Below, one piece after another: positions 1 to 8,678 of a stretch of DNA of 64,000 bases (its first letter is position 1; each line of letters begins with the position of its first letter). Under the pieces are notes generated by a model that saw only the letters and a program-made list of their open reading frames with translations, was not told the origin of the DNA and searched no databases. The position numbers were made by a program, and so were the translations under genes. This stretch comes from Chitinophaga sp. S165 (GTDB taxonomy: Bacteria > Bacteroidota > Bacteroidia > Chitinophagales > Chitinophagaceae), in assembly GCF_003182155.1 (NCBI RefSeq), contig NZ_QGTG01000013.1, positions 53,990 to 117,989 of the forward strand. The letters are read 5' to 3'.

Positions 1-534
1 TGCAACGCCATCGCCTTTGAAGTTGTATACTTCATGCTCGATCACTTCACCGTTCTCGCCTTCGAACTTAATGGTCAGTTTACCTTTACCTTTCGTTACG
101 AAGTCGGTAGCGCGGTACTGGTCACCGAAAGCGTGACGGCCAATACAGATAGGAGCAGTCCAGTTAGGCACCAGGCGTGGTACATTGCTGGTTACGATCG
201 GCTCACGGAACACAGTACCGTCCAGGATGTTACGGATAGTACCATTTGGAGACTTCCACATCTGTTTCAGCTTGAATTCCTTCACACGCTCTTCATCAGG
301 AGTGATGGTAGCACATTTGATACCAACACCTACTTCCCTGATCGCATTAGCAGCATCGATGGTCACCTGATCATTGGTAGCATCGCGATGTTCCATACCG
401 AGGTCAAAGTATTTGATATCAACCTCCAGGTAAGGAAGGATCAGTTTATCTTTAATGAATTTCCAGATGATTCGCGTCATTTCATCTCCATCCAGTTCTA
501 CCACCGGGTTGGCGACTTTGATTTTTTCTGCCAT
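1..534 (-). CDS. icd: NADP-dependent isocitrate dehydrogenase, homodimeric eukaryote-like class (3' part missing)
   Basis: This TCA-cycle enzyme oxidises isocitrate to 2-oxoglutarate and CO2 with NADP. Only the first 178 codons are present, because the gene runs off the left edge of the window. Translation from the ATG at 534 gives the motifs GDEMTRIIW, EHRDATNDQVT, CATITPDE, SPNGTIRNIL and GRHAFGDQYRATDF, which follow the human IDH1 type closely. They include the substrate-binding Ser and the Arg of GRHA. The class differs from the enzyme encoded just upstream at 724-1989, so two distinct isocitrate dehydrogenases lie head to tail. Identity is secure; the cofactor is inferred from the family. 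Confidence 0.93.
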   Translation of the reverse strand, partial: MAEKIKVANPVVELDGDEMTRIIWKFIKDKLILPYLEVDIKYFDLGMEHRDATNDQVTIDAANAIREVGVGIKCATITPDEERVKEFKLKQMWKSPNGTIRNILDGTVFREPIVTSNVPRLVPNWTAPICIGRHAFGDQYRATDFVTKGKGKLTIKFEGENGEVIEHEVYNFKGDGVA

Positions 535-723
535 TTCGACTTTGATTTTTAATTAGATATGAGTGTTCATGTGATAATCGTGAAATATACGATAACCGGG
601 TATAATTTACAAGTTCCGCTTCTCACAGCATGGTATCGCAACAATTCTTTTACAAATAAATGAATTATCACTGTCTACCAACGCCTTGAAAAGCGGAACT
701 ATATATCTTTATAACACTATGCA

Positions 724-1989
724 TTACAGGTGCTTGATCACTTCGTCTGCGAATTCGCTGGTCTTAACCAGTGTCGCATCGTCCATCAGCTTGTAGAAGT
801 CTACGGTCACACGTTTACGTGCGATCGCAGTACTGAGGCCTTTTGTAATGATATCTGCAGCTTCTTTCCAGCCCATGTACTCCAGCATCATTACACCACT
901 GAGGATGACTGAGCTTGGGTTCATAGTGTCTGTATTAGCGAAGCGCGGTGCAGTACCGTGAGTTGCTTCGAACACAGCATGGCCGGTCAGATAGTTAATG
1001 TTAGCGCCCGGAGCGATACCGATACCACCCACAGCAGCAGCAAGTGCATCGGAGATGTAGTCGCCGTTCAGGTTGAGGGTAGCCACTACGGAGTAATCCT
1101 GTGGCGCCAGGAGGATCTGCTGAAGGAAGTTATCTGCGATAACATCTTTCACGATCAGTTTTTTATGTGCAATAGCTACATTCAGCTCTTTATTCGCTTC
1201 TTCTTCACCGCTGGCTTTTTTGGTAGCTTCCCACTGTTCCCAGGTATATACCTGCTCACCGAATTCACGCACAGCCAGTTCATAACCCCAGTTCATGAAA
1301 CCACCTTCGGTGAATTTCATGATATTACCCTTGTGTACCAGTGTCAGGGAAGGCAGTTTCTGCTCCAGTGCATACTTCAGCGCTGCACGTACCAGTCTTT
1401 CAGTACCATCTTTGGAAACGGGTTTAATACCGAGGGAAGATGTTTCAGGGAAACGGATCTTTTTAACACCCATTTCATTCTGCAGGAAGGTCAGCAGCTT
1501 TTCAGCTTCCGGCGTTCCATACATATATTCTATACCGGCATAGATGTCTTCAGTGTTTTCACGGAAGATCACCATGTCTACCTTTTCAGGATGTTTTACC
1601 GGAGAAGGTACTTTATCAAACCAACGTACAGGGCGTACACAAGCATAAAGGTCCAGTTCCTGGCGCATAGCCACGTTCAGGGAGCGGATACCGCCACCTA
1701 CCGGTGTGGATAATGGTCCTTTGATGGATACCAGGTATTCTTTGAAAGCATCCAGTGTAGCTTTCGGCAGCCATTCACCTGTTTGCTGAAAGGCTTTCTC
1801 ACCAGCCAGCACCTCTTTCCATTCTATCTTTCTTTGTCCACCATAGGCTTTTTCAACAGCGGCGTCAAATACACGCACACTGGCCCGCCAGATATCAGGT
1901 CCTATTCCGTCACCTTCAATGAAAGGAATAATGGGTTGATTGGGCACCTGTAACTGGCCATTGGTCATTGATATTTTTTCTGCCGGCAT
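724..1989 (-). CDS. icd: Isocitrate dehydrogenase, E. coli Icd class
   Basis: A 421-residue isocitrate dehydrogenase of the bacterial Icd type. It shows IEGDGIG near the N-terminus, GGGIRSLNVAMRQE (its Ser is the residue phosphorylated by AceK in E. coli), FRENTEDIYAG, VHKGNIMKFTEG, IADNFLQQ and the coenzyme loop HGTAPRFANTD. Where E. coli has the NADP-contacting Lys344-Tyr345, Tyr391 and Arg395, this protein appears to have Arg-Phe, Val and Lys, so NADP preference is likely but altered. The ATG at 1989 was chosen over a GTG at 2052 because a TACCTTTG promoter box lies between them. It is followed, 189 bp on, by a second isocitrate dehydrogenase of another class. Confidence 0.93.
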   Translation of the reverse strand: MPAEKISMTNGQLQVPNQPIIPFIEGDGIGPDIWRASVRVFDAAVEKAYGGQRKIEWKEVLAGEKAFQQTGEWLPKATLDAFKEYLVSIKGPLSTPVGGGIRSLNVAMRQELDLYACVRPVRWFDKVPSPVKHPEKVDMVIFRENTEDIYAGIEYMYGTPEAEKLLTFLQNEMGVKKIRFPETSSLGIKPVSKDGTERLVRAALKYALEQKLPSLTLVHKGNIMKFTEGGFMNWGYELAVREFGEQVYTWEQWEATKKASGEEEANKELNVAIAHKKLIVKDVIADNFLQQILLAPQDYSVVATLNLNGDYISDALAAAVGGIGIAPGANINYLTGHAVFEATHGTAPRFANTDTMNPSSVILSGVMMLEYMGWKEAADIITKGLSTAIARKRVTVDFYKLMDDATLVKTSEFADEVIKHL

Positions 1990-2033
1990 AAAACAGTTTC
2001 TTTGCGATTTGCGTAATTTATAATAATCGAGCG

Positions 2034-2041
2034 CAAAGGTA
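2034..2041 (-). promoter_or_regulatory. Bacteroidota -7 promoter box for the Icd gene
   Basis: TACCTTTG on the minus strand matches TAnnTTTG exactly, 44 bp upstream of the ATG at 1989. No TTG is found at the expected -33 spacing. The box supports the shorter start for the Icd gene. Confidence 0.55.
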
Positions 2042-2092
2042 CGGAATAACACACATCTATGGGCTACTATATATGGTCTATGGTCTTTTTCT

Positions 2093-2100
2093 TATTTTTG
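2093..2100 (+). promoter_or_regulatory. Candidate -7 promoter box for the SGNH hydrolase
   Basis: TATTTTTG matches TAnnTTTG 24 bp before the ATG at 2125. No -33 TTG is seen, so support is modest. If correct, the upstream in-frame codons from 2059 are not translated. Confidence 0.35.
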
Positions 2101-2124
2101 ACGGCAAAAAAAGAAGAGATCCCT

Positions 2125-2769
2125 ATGATACCGGGCATTCATACATCCCAGGACACTACTGCCGGCCATTTCACCTATCTGGCACTGGGAGATAGCTATA
2201 CGATCGGAGAAAGCGTACCGGAAGAGCATCGCTTCCCCGTACAGGCAGCCAGGCTGCTTGCTGCAGAAGGCATTAACATCGCCGCTCCCCGCATCATCGC
2301 TAAAACAGGTTGGACCACAGACGAGCTGGAAGCAGCTGTTAACGAGGCCGCCATCACCGATACATTCAGTGTTGTAACCCTGCTCATAGGCGTGAATAAC
2401 CAATACCGTGGGCGCAGCATTCCTGAATATAAGACAGAGTTCACCCGGCTGCTGACGCAGGCTATCCGGTTTGCCGGTGGTCATTCCGACAGGGTAGTGG
2501 TGCTGTCGATCCCTGACTGGGGTGTGGTTCCCTTCGCCGAAGGCCGCGACCGTGAGCAGATCGGGGATGAAATAGACGCTTTTAACGCCGCCAACAGGAC
2601 CATTGCCAAAAAATTCCGCGTGCACTATCTTGATATTACTGCCGATAGCCGCAAAGCTGCCAGTGATCCCAGTCTGGTAGCCAGCGACGGGTTACATTAT
2701 TCCGGTAAGGAAATGGCTGTTTGGGCCGGTAAATTAGCCGGTATAATGCAGGGCATCCTTCAGCAATAA
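2125..2769 (+). CDS. SGNH/GDSL-family hydrolase
   Basis: A 214-residue serine esterase or lipase of the SGNH fold. Block I is LALGDSYTIGE with the nucleophile Ser24, block III is GVNNQY, and block V is DGLHYS with the catalytic pair Asp188/His191. Substrates in this family range from acyl esters to acetylated sugars and cannot be assigned here. The start was set at the ATG at 2125 because a possible promoter box overlaps the longer frame. If translation instead began at 2059, a short hydrophobic N-terminus would be added and the protein might be exported. It is divergent from the Icd gene. Confidence 0.85.
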   Translation: MIPGIHTSQDTTAGHFTYLALGDSYTIGESVPEEHRFPVQAARLLAAEGINIAAPRIIAKTGWTTDELEAAVNEAAITDTFSVVTLLIGVNNQYRGRSIPEYKTEFTRLLTQAIRFAGGHSDRVVVLSIPDWGVVPFAEGRDREQIGDEIDAFNAANRTIAKKFRVHYLDITADSRKAASDPSLVASDGLHYSGKEMAVWAGKLAGIMQGILQQ

Positions 2770-2882
2770 TTTTTACCGTCTTTTTCATGCCGTTTACCGG
2801 GATTGAACAACCTGTTAGCCTAAATAGGCTTTCCCATACCACGTGTGCTTACTAAGTTTGTACCATAAATGTTAAATATCAT

Positions 2883-3653
2883 ATGGATAACCAAGATTAT
2901 ACGAAAGACGATAGAAGGGCTAAAAGGAGAGCTGAAAGAGAGGACAGAAGGATCAATCATCAGGAAAATCATAAATTCAATAAAGGGATGATCTTTTTAC
3001 TGATCGGTGCTTTCCTCTTTATAAGAAGCCTCGATCTCAACCTGCCGTTGTGGATCTTTTCCTGGCAAACCCTCATCATCTTTATTGGTACCCTGATGCT
3101 GGTATACAGCGGGTTCAAGAACTGGGGAGGCCTGATCATGATCCTTGTAGGCTCCATTTTCCTGATAAAAGAATATGTAGACCTCACATATGATATTACG
3201 CGGTTCATATGGCCTGCGCTCTTTACCGTGGTCGGCCTGGCGTTGATCTTCGGCAGAAGACAGGAGTCCACCATGAAAGACAGACGGGTATTACCCCCCG
3301 GAGCTACCGTGGAAGATTACATTGACTCTTCAGTGATCTTCAGCGGAGAGAACAGGGTGGTGGTATCAAAACAGTTCAGCGGTGGAAAAGTAACCGCCAT
3401 CTTCGGAGGCGCAGACTTCAACCTGATACAGGCCGACTTCCAGGACCGTGTTGAATTTGATGTAACCTGCATCTTCGGCGGTATTGAACTGATCGTGCCG
3501 GCCAACTGGGATATCCGCCTGGACATGCACACCATCATGGGTGGCGTTACAGACAAACGTCCCACAGAACTGCTGGCAAGTAATTCCGACAAGATCTTCG
3601 TCATCAAAGGCACTTGCATCTTCGGCGGCGTAGAGATCAAAAACTATGTCTGA
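2883..3653 (+). CDS. LiaF-like membrane protein (LiaI/LiaF TM region plus C-terminal LiaF domain)
   Basis: A 256-residue membrane protein. A very charged cytoplasmic N-terminus (Arg/Lys/Glu-rich, residues 5-33) is followed by four short hydrophobic segments between about residues 34 and 122. A soluble beta-rich domain then carries the repeated motifs IFGGADFN, IFGGIEL and IFGGVEIKNYV, typical of the C-terminal LiaF or cell-wall-active antibiotic response domain. In Firmicutes LiaF restrains the LiaSR kinase. Here the gene leads an operon with a LytS-type kinase and LytTR regulator, so an analogous envelope-stress role is reasonable inference. Confidence 0.8.
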   Translation: MDNQDYTKDDRRAKRRAEREDRRINHQENHKFNKGMIFLLIGAFLFIRSLDLNLPLWIFSWQTLIIFIGTLMLVYSGFKNWGGLIMILVGSIFLIKEYVDLTYDITRFIWPALFTVVGLALIFGRRQESTMKDRRVLPPGATVEDYIDSSVIFSGENRVVVSKQFSGGKVTAIFGGADFNLIQADFQDRVEFDVTCIFGGIELIVPANWDIRLDMHTIMGGVTDKRPTELLASNSDKIFVIKGTCIFGGVEIKNYV

Positions 3654-3686
3654 TCAACTTTATTTCATCCTCTAATTATATATTTT

Positions 3687-4040
3687 ATGCAATGGTTTGT
3701 AGCCAAGATCGTTTACCAGATCATCACCGGAAAAGGAGAGCATAACCCACAGTTTGATGAGCAGTTACGACTGATCAGCGCCAACAACCGTGATGAAGCA
3801 TGGAAACGCGCAAGTGAGATAGGTATACAGGAACAATACGCTTTCAAAAATCAAAGACAGGAACTGGTAGAATGGCGTTTCATTAACGTACCGGAAGTGA
3901 ACTTGCTGAGCTCTCTGGGAGATGGTATGGAACTCTATTCACGGATAGAAGAACCGGGAGATGCCAAAGCATATATTTCCTGGTTGCAGGTAAAGGCCGC
4001 TCACCTGAAAGGCCCGCAACTGCTGGACGTTCACGCTTAA
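3687..4040 (+). CDS. DUF4288 domain protein
   Basis: A 117-residue soluble protein with the DUF4288 pattern: an N-terminal WFVAKIVYQI strand, a conserved helix around DEAWKRASEIG, and a central VEWRFINVPEVN block. No catalytic motif or signal peptide is seen and function is unknown. It sits 33 bp after the LiaF-like gene and 25 bp before the kinase gene, so it is very probably co-transcribed with them. Confidence 0.75.
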   Translation: MQWFVAKIVYQIITGKGEHNPQFDEQLRLISANNRDEAWKRASEIGIQEQYAFKNQRQELVEWRFINVPEVNLLSSLGDGMELYSRIEEPGDAKAYISWLQVKAAHLKGPQLLDVHA

Positions 4041-4065
4041 TTGTTCAATCCTTATTCCGCACCCT

Positions 4066-5124
4066 TTGGCAAATCCAATACTGGCAAACAAATCTTTCAG
4101 ATGGGCTTTAATAGGCACAACGTATGTGTTCACAATCATACAGGCCTATCTGCTGATATGCTGGTTTAGTATAAGCGATAGTATAGCATGGACAGATAGT
4201 GTGGTGCACAATGTGTTGCTCGCGCTGACAGGACTGGCAGTTTGTTTCAGTATGTCGCACTACCGGCCTGTAAAAGCTAAATACTTTTTCCTGCTGGTGT
4301 ACTGCTCCGTACTGACGATCATCTGGATAACGTTCAGCTATTGTATCCTGTATCACACCTTCGGATCAGTAATCTTCTATCAACACTGGTTGTTCTTTGC
4401 TTTGCCGGTACGTTTTATAATAGGATGGCTGATCATTACTGCACTCGGTATTAAGACCGTAATGTGGTACAATATGGACGAACAGCGCGAAGAGCTGTCC
4501 CGTAAAGAGGCGACAGAACGACTGGCAAGAGAGGCCGAGTTGTATAAGTTAAGACAGCAGTTGCAACCGCACTTCCTGTTCAACAGCCTGAACTCTATCA
4601 ATGCGCTGATCGCATTACGCCCGCAGCAGGCAAGGGAAATGGTTCTGAAGCTGAGTGATTTTCTGCGAGGTACGCTCAAACGTGAAGATCAGCAATGGAT
4701 ACTGTTACCGGAAGAACTACAGTACCTGCAGTTATATCTTGATATTGAAAAAGTGAGGTTTGGCCACCGGTTATCAACAGCAATTACTGCGGATGATGCT
4801 ACTGCGCGACTGATGATACCGCCGATGCTCCTGCAGCCCGTTGTGGAAAACGCCATCAAGTACGGATTATACGATACGACAGAATCTATCACGATATCAA
4901 TTACAGCATGGCAGACAGACGACATGCTTTTCATACAGGTGCAGAACCCTTTCGATCCTGAACTGCAAACACCCGCAGGTACTGGTTTTGGGCTCTCATC
5001 TATAGACAGGAGGCTCTATCTGTTGTTTGGCAGAAAAGACCTGCTGGAAACTAACGCAAACGGAAATATTTTTACTACCCTGATTAAAGTGCCACAGCTA
5101 TATGATAAAAGCAGTAATAATTGA
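4066..5124 (+). CDS. LytS/YehU-type sensor histidine kinase
   Basis: A 352-residue membrane kinase. Four hydrophobic segments occupy roughly residues 12-130. A short coiled coil follows, rich in Glu/Arg/Leu (about 138-163), then the His_kinase motif QLQPHFLFNSLNSINALI with the phospho-acceptor His169. A GHKL ATPase domain holds PPMLLQPVVENAIKYG (N box) and GTGFGLSSIDRRL (G box). The start is a TTG, since no in-frame ATG exists before the membrane region. It overlaps the response regulator gene by 23 bp, so the two are translationally linked partners. Confidence 0.93.
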   Translation: MANPILANKSFRWALIGTTYVFTIIQAYLLICWFSISDSIAWTDSVVHNVLLALTGLAVCFSMSHYRPVKAKYFFLLVYCSVLTIIWITFSYCILYHTFGSVIFYQHWLFFALPVRFIIGWLIITALGIKTVMWYNMDEQREELSRKEATERLAREAELYKLRQQLQPHFLFNSLNSINALIALRPQQAREMVLKLSDFLRGTLKREDQQWILLPEELQYLQLYLDIEKVRFGHRLSTAITADDATARLMIPPMLLQPVVENAIKYGLYDTTESITISITAWQTDDMLFIQVQNPFDPELQTPAGTGFGLSSIDRRLYLLFGRKDLLETNANGNIFTTLIKVPQLYDKSSNN

Positions 5125-5842
5125 TGATGAGCCTTTGGCGCGTGAGATAGTGAAAGAGTACCTGCAATCCTTTCCGCAGGTGCAGCTGATGCAGGAATGC
5201 GGAGATGGATTTGAAGGATTAAAGGCTATACAACAACAGCAGCCGGACATTATTTTCCTGGATGTGCAGATGCCTAAAATTAATGGCTTTGAAATGCTGG
5301 AACTGGTGGAAGAACTGCCTGCAGTCATATTTACCACCGCTTTCGAGGAACATGCTATCCGTGCTTTTGAAGTGAATGCGGTAGACTATCTGCTGAAGCC
5401 ATTTTCAAAAGAACGTTTTGATAAAGCTGTACAGAAATGGCTGGACCGCCATGCAGCAGATGAATTGCAACAAACAAGCGCATTACTTGAAACGGCGGCT
5501 TCATCGCCAATACAGAGCAATAGAGTAGTGGTGAAGATCAATGGTAAGATCAAGATCATTCCTGTACAGGATATTCACTACCTGGAAGCAGCAGATGATT
5601 ATGTAAAAATAATAACGCCGGAAGGAGCTTTCCTGAAGAACAAGACTATGCAGTTCTTCGAGAAATCGCTTGACCCGCAGCAGTTTGCGCGTGTACACCG
5701 CTCTTATATGCTGAACATAAACCAGGTAACACGTATTGAGCCTTATGAGAAGGAAAACCACCTGGCCATTTTAAAAACAGGTGCGAAAGTACCGGTGAGT
5801 AAGACAGGATATCCCCGGCTGAAAGCGGCGTTGGGATTATAA
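5102..5842 (+). CDS. LytTR-family response regulator
   Basis: A 246-residue DNA-binding response regulator. The receiver domain (1-120) has the acidic pocket Asp8/Asp9, phospho-acceptor Asp54 in FLDVQMP, the Thr of FTTAFEEHA and the Lys of LLKPFSKER. A LytTR DNA-binding domain follows (about 140-245), with YLEAADDYVKI and FARVHRSYMLN. It is the cognate regulator of the overlapping LytS-type kinase. Its targets are unknown, but autoregulation of the LiaF-like operon is common in this arrangement. Confidence 0.95.
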   Translation: MIKAVIIDDEPLAREIVKEYLQSFPQVQLMQECGDGFEGLKAIQQQQPDIIFLDVQMPKINGFEMLELVEELPAVIFTTAFEEHAIRAFEVNAVDYLLKPFSKERFDKAVQKWLDRHAADELQQTSALLETAASSPIQSNRVVVKINGKIKIIPVQDIHYLEAADDYVKIITPEGAFLKNKTMQFFEKSLDPQQFARVHRSYMLNINQVTRIEPYEKENHLAILKTGAKVPVSKTGYPRLKAALGL

Positions 5843-5865
5843 GATATATTGCTTTTTTCAGAAGA

Positions 5866-5903
5866 AAAGGGAAAGATCTCGTCATCTTTCCCTTTCTTTT
5901 TTT
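5866..5903. terminator. Bidirectional terminator between the LytTR operon and the Nramp gene
   Basis: A 12-bp perfect stem (5866-5877 with 5884-5895) has a 6-nt loop and a following T-rich run. It sits exactly between convergent genes. Confidence 0.8.
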
Positions 5904-7779
5904 ATTGTACGACCAATACTGGTATGCGCACTTTATGTCTTACCTGATTGGTGGTTTCACCATAGATCCAGTCTTTGATACCGGTATGTCCATGACCGCC
6001 CAGCACAAGGAAATCAGCCCTTTCTTCTTTCACGATCCGCACTATTTCTTCTGCACGATGCCGGTATCCCAGCAGGCCTTTTGCTCTGATGTTTTTTTCA
6101 TGCAGCAGCCTGATATAAGCATCCATTTGCTCCTTATCTTTCCTTGTTTCAAAGTCGTCCGACTCTCTTCCAAGATACCTTGCAGAAGCGCTTTCAACAA
6201 CATGTATGAGTAAGTACTCCGTTGATGGATTCCCATGTGCCAACGCATTGGAGATGATCTTTTCATCATCCCTACTGAAGTCAAGCGCCAGCGCGATGCG
6301 GTTATATACCGGTGGCTGAATATCTCCCAAAGAAAAATCAGGTGTGGTATGAATACGCGAAGATGCTTTCTGCTGATATCGGCTGATCAGCGGATAGGCA
6401 ATCGTTATAGCAATGAGCGCCAGAAAACCAACGCCTGCGATAATGATCAGGATATCGATCCAGATGTTGCCGTTGTTGCTGATGTATTTTGCAGCTTCTG
6501 TATATACCATGCGGGTATTGAGGTAAACCAGTACGGCTGTGATAACCCAACTGAGAACTTTTACCAGTGGCCCGACTGCATAACTGCCCATGCTTTTTTT
6601 ATCACTCACGAAATGTATAAGCGGAATGATAGCAAAGCCCAGTTGTAAACTTAAGAGCACCTGACTGAAGACCAGCAGTTCGCCTACTTTTTCCGGACCG
6701 GCAATGAGTATCACGAACAGGGCCGGTATAATAGCCAGCAGTCGTGTAAGCAGACGGCGGAGCCAGGGATTGATACGTAACCGGAGATAGCCTTCCATTA
6801 CGATCTGTCCTGCCAGCGTACCGGTTACGGTGGAGCTTTGTCCGGCGGCAATCAGTGCGATGGCAAAGAGGGCAGGGGCCCATTTATTACCCAGCAAGCC
6901 TTCCAGCAGCTGATGTGCATCCTGGATCTCTGCAATATCTGTACGCCCGGTTTTGAAGAACACAGTTGCCGCCAGAATGAGTATGGCCGCATTTACAAAG
7001 AAAGCCAGGTTCAGCGCCACAGCACTATCTATAAAGTTAAGCTTCAGCGCCTGCCGGATACCTTTTTCGTCCCGCTGTATCTTACGTGTTTGCACGAGGG
7101 CGGAATGCAGATAGAGGTTGTGCGGCATGACAGTAGCGCCGATGATCCCAATGGCAATATATAATGCAGCATTGTCCGGTATGCTGGGTACAAAACCTGT
7201 TACTACCTCGCCCATAACAGGTTTGGCCATCATTAGTTCTGCCAGGAAGGATACGCCTACAATGGCTACCAGCGCAATGATAAAGGCTTCCATCTTGCGG
7301 ATGCCATAGCGTTGTAATATGAGCAGCAGGAAGGTATCAAGCACGGTAATGCTTACACCCCATTGCAAAGGAAGGCCGGTCAGTAATTGTATACCAATGG
7401 CCATACCCAGCACCTCTGCAAGGTCTGTAGCTGCAATGGCTATTTCTGCAAGAACGTATAAGATGAAATTGACGCCGGGAGGATAGGTTTCACGATTGGC
7501 CTGTGCCAGGTCACGTCCTCTTACAATGCCCAGGCGGGCGCTCAGTGATTGTAGCAGCAGTGCCATGAGATTACTCATTAAGAGCACCCACAGCAGGGTA
7601 TAGCCGTATTGGCTGCCGCCTGCAAGGTCCGTAGCCCAGTTGCCCGGGTCCATATATCCTACACTGACAAGATAGGCAGGGCCGAAGAAGGATAACAATT
7701 TGCGCCAGCGGCTCGTGCTGGCAACCGTAGTATCTACGCTCTGATGAACTTCACCTAACGAAGTATGCTGATGATTCAT
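5902..7779 (-). CDS. mntH: Nramp-family Mn2+/divalent metal transporter with C-terminal UspA domain
   Basis: A 625-residue proton-coupled metal importer. The Nramp core (about 30-470) carries the metal-site motifs YMDPGNWATD (Asp44, Asn47) in TM1 and VMPHNLYLHS (Met218, His220) in TM6. Residues about 491-625 form a universal stress protein domain ending with the ATP-binding pattern GGHGHTGIKDWIYGET. MntH of E. coli is only 412 residues, so the cytosolic Usp tail is an addition. It lies downstream of the MntR-like gene on the same strand. The 98-bp gap holds an inverted repeat GGGAGG/CCTCCC (7823-7853) of unknown role. Substrate Mn2+ or Fe2+ is inferred from the regulator. Confidence 0.92.
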   Translation of the reverse strand: MNHQHTSLGEVHQSVDTTVASTSRWRKLLSFFGPAYLVSVGYMDPGNWATDLAGGSQYGYTLLWVLLMSNLMALLLQSLSARLGIVRGRDLAQANRETYPPGVNFILYVLAEIAIAATDLAEVLGMAIGIQLLTGLPLQWGVSITVLDTFLLLILQRYGIRKMEAFIIALVAIVGVSFLAELMMAKPVMGEVVTGFVPSIPDNAALYIAIGIIGATVMPHNLYLHSALVQTRKIQRDEKGIRQALKLNFIDSAVALNLAFFVNAAILILAATVFFKTGRTDIAEIQDAHQLLEGLLGNKWAPALFAIALIAAGQSSTVTGTLAGQIVMEGYLRLRINPWLRRLLTRLLAIIPALFVILIAGPEKVGELLVFSQVLLSLQLGFAIIPLIHFVSDKKSMGSYAVGPLVKVLSWVITAVLVYLNTRMVYTEAAKYISNNGNIWIDILIIIAGVGFLALIAITIAYPLISRYQQKASSRIHTTPDFSLGDIQPPVYNRIALALDFSRDDEKIISNALAHGNPSTEYLLIHVVESASARYLGRESDDFETRKDKEQMDAYIRLLHEKNIRAKGLLGYRHRAEEIVRIVKEERADFLVLGGHGHTGIKDWIYGETTNQVRHKVRIPVLVVQ

Positions 7780-7877
7780 ATATTACTTGTTATGCAGCCG
7801 CAGACCGGTGCCGGTTGCCCGTGGGAGGGCTTTCCTGTATGTTTGTACCTCCCGGGATGTATAGTCTGCAGTTTGCT

Positions 7878-8540
7878 TTAAATCGGTTTGACCATTATAT
7901 TTTTTGAGACCTGTTCGCTGATGGTAAAGGCAGGCTGATTACGGATCTTCAGTTCAATAGAGTTATCAAACTCGTACCGTTCTATCACATCCAGTTGTGT
8001 CCCCAAACGGATGCCTTTAGCATTCAGGAATTCCAGTAATGCAGTTGATTTATCAGAAACGGCCACCACTTCCAGTCGTTTTGCTTTAGCCTTATGCAGT
8101 GGCGTTTGTACGCGGGGCTTGCCCAATTTACCCTGGGCGTCGGGAATAGGATCGCCATGAGGATCTATCTGCGGGTTTCCCAGGAACTCACTGAGACGAT
8201 TGGTCAGCTTTTCGCTGCGTACATGTTCCAGCTCTTCCGCCAGCTCATGTACCTCTTCCCAGCTGAATGACAGCTTATCTACCAGGAAACACTCCCACAG
8301 GCGGTGCCTGCGGATAATAGAGAGCGCTGCCTTTTTACCCTCTGGTGTCAGGTTGATACCCTGGTATTTTTCGTATGCAATGAGCTTCTTTTCCTTTAGT
8401 TTTTTTGCCATGTCCGTAACAGACGCGGGCTTGGTATCCAGTTCGCCGGCTAATGCGTTGGTCGTAACCGCGTCCTGTCCCTCTTCCTCCAGTTTATAGA
8501 TTGATTTGATGTAATTCTCCTCAGCAATCGACAAATTCAT
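7878..8540 (-). CDS. mntR: DtxR/MntR-family metal-dependent transcriptional repressor
   Basis: A 220-residue metalloregulator: a winged helix at the N-terminus (about 1-65, TNALAGELDTKPASVTDMAKKL being the helix-turn-helix region), a metal-binding and dimerisation domain with HRLWECFLVDKL and HELAEELEHV (about 66-140), and a C-terminal FeoA/SH3-like domain (about 148-220). In this family Mn2+ or Fe2+ binding switches on DNA binding. It sits directly upstream of the Nramp transporter and behind a perfect operator-like palindrome, so autoregulation and control of metal uptake are likely. Mn versus Fe cannot be decided from sequence alone. Confidence 0.92.
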   Translation of the reverse strand: MNLSIAEENYIKSIYKLEEEGQDAVTTNALAGELDTKPASVTDMAKKLKEKKLIAYEKYQGINLTPEGKKAALSIIRRHRLWECFLVDKLSFSWEEVHELAEELEHVRSEKLTNRLSEFLGNPQIDPHGDPIPDAQGKLGKPRVQTPLHKAKAKRLEVVAVSDKSTALLEFLNAKGIRLGTQLDVIERYEFDNSIELKIRNQPAFTISEQVSKNIMVKPI

Positions 8541-8557
8541 AATTCCTTAAAATAAAG

Positions 8558-8573
8558 TTTAGGTAAATCTAAA
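8558..8573. promoter_or_regulatory. Candidate MntR operator overlapping the mntR promoter
   Basis: A TTTAG-N6-CTAAA inverted repeat lies 18 bp upstream of the mntR ATG. On the minus strand it contains TAGATTTA, one base from the Bacteroidota -7 box, and a TTG lies 20 bp further upstream. The half-site TTTAGGT resembles DtxR/IdeR-family boxes. Binding is inferred. Confidence 0.5.
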
Positions 8574-8678
8574 TAAAAGGTGTGAGAATTGCAAATGCAG
8601 AAGGTTTTGCAATACCCTTATTTTGATCATATCATTTTTTTCTCTAACTTTTCAGCCATAATAAACAAGCATATACGC

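Noticed and set aside
34..552. Open frame on the plus strand opposite the first isocitrate dehydrogenase
   Set aside because: It is antisense to a clear IDH reading frame, has no motifs and needs no explanation of its own.
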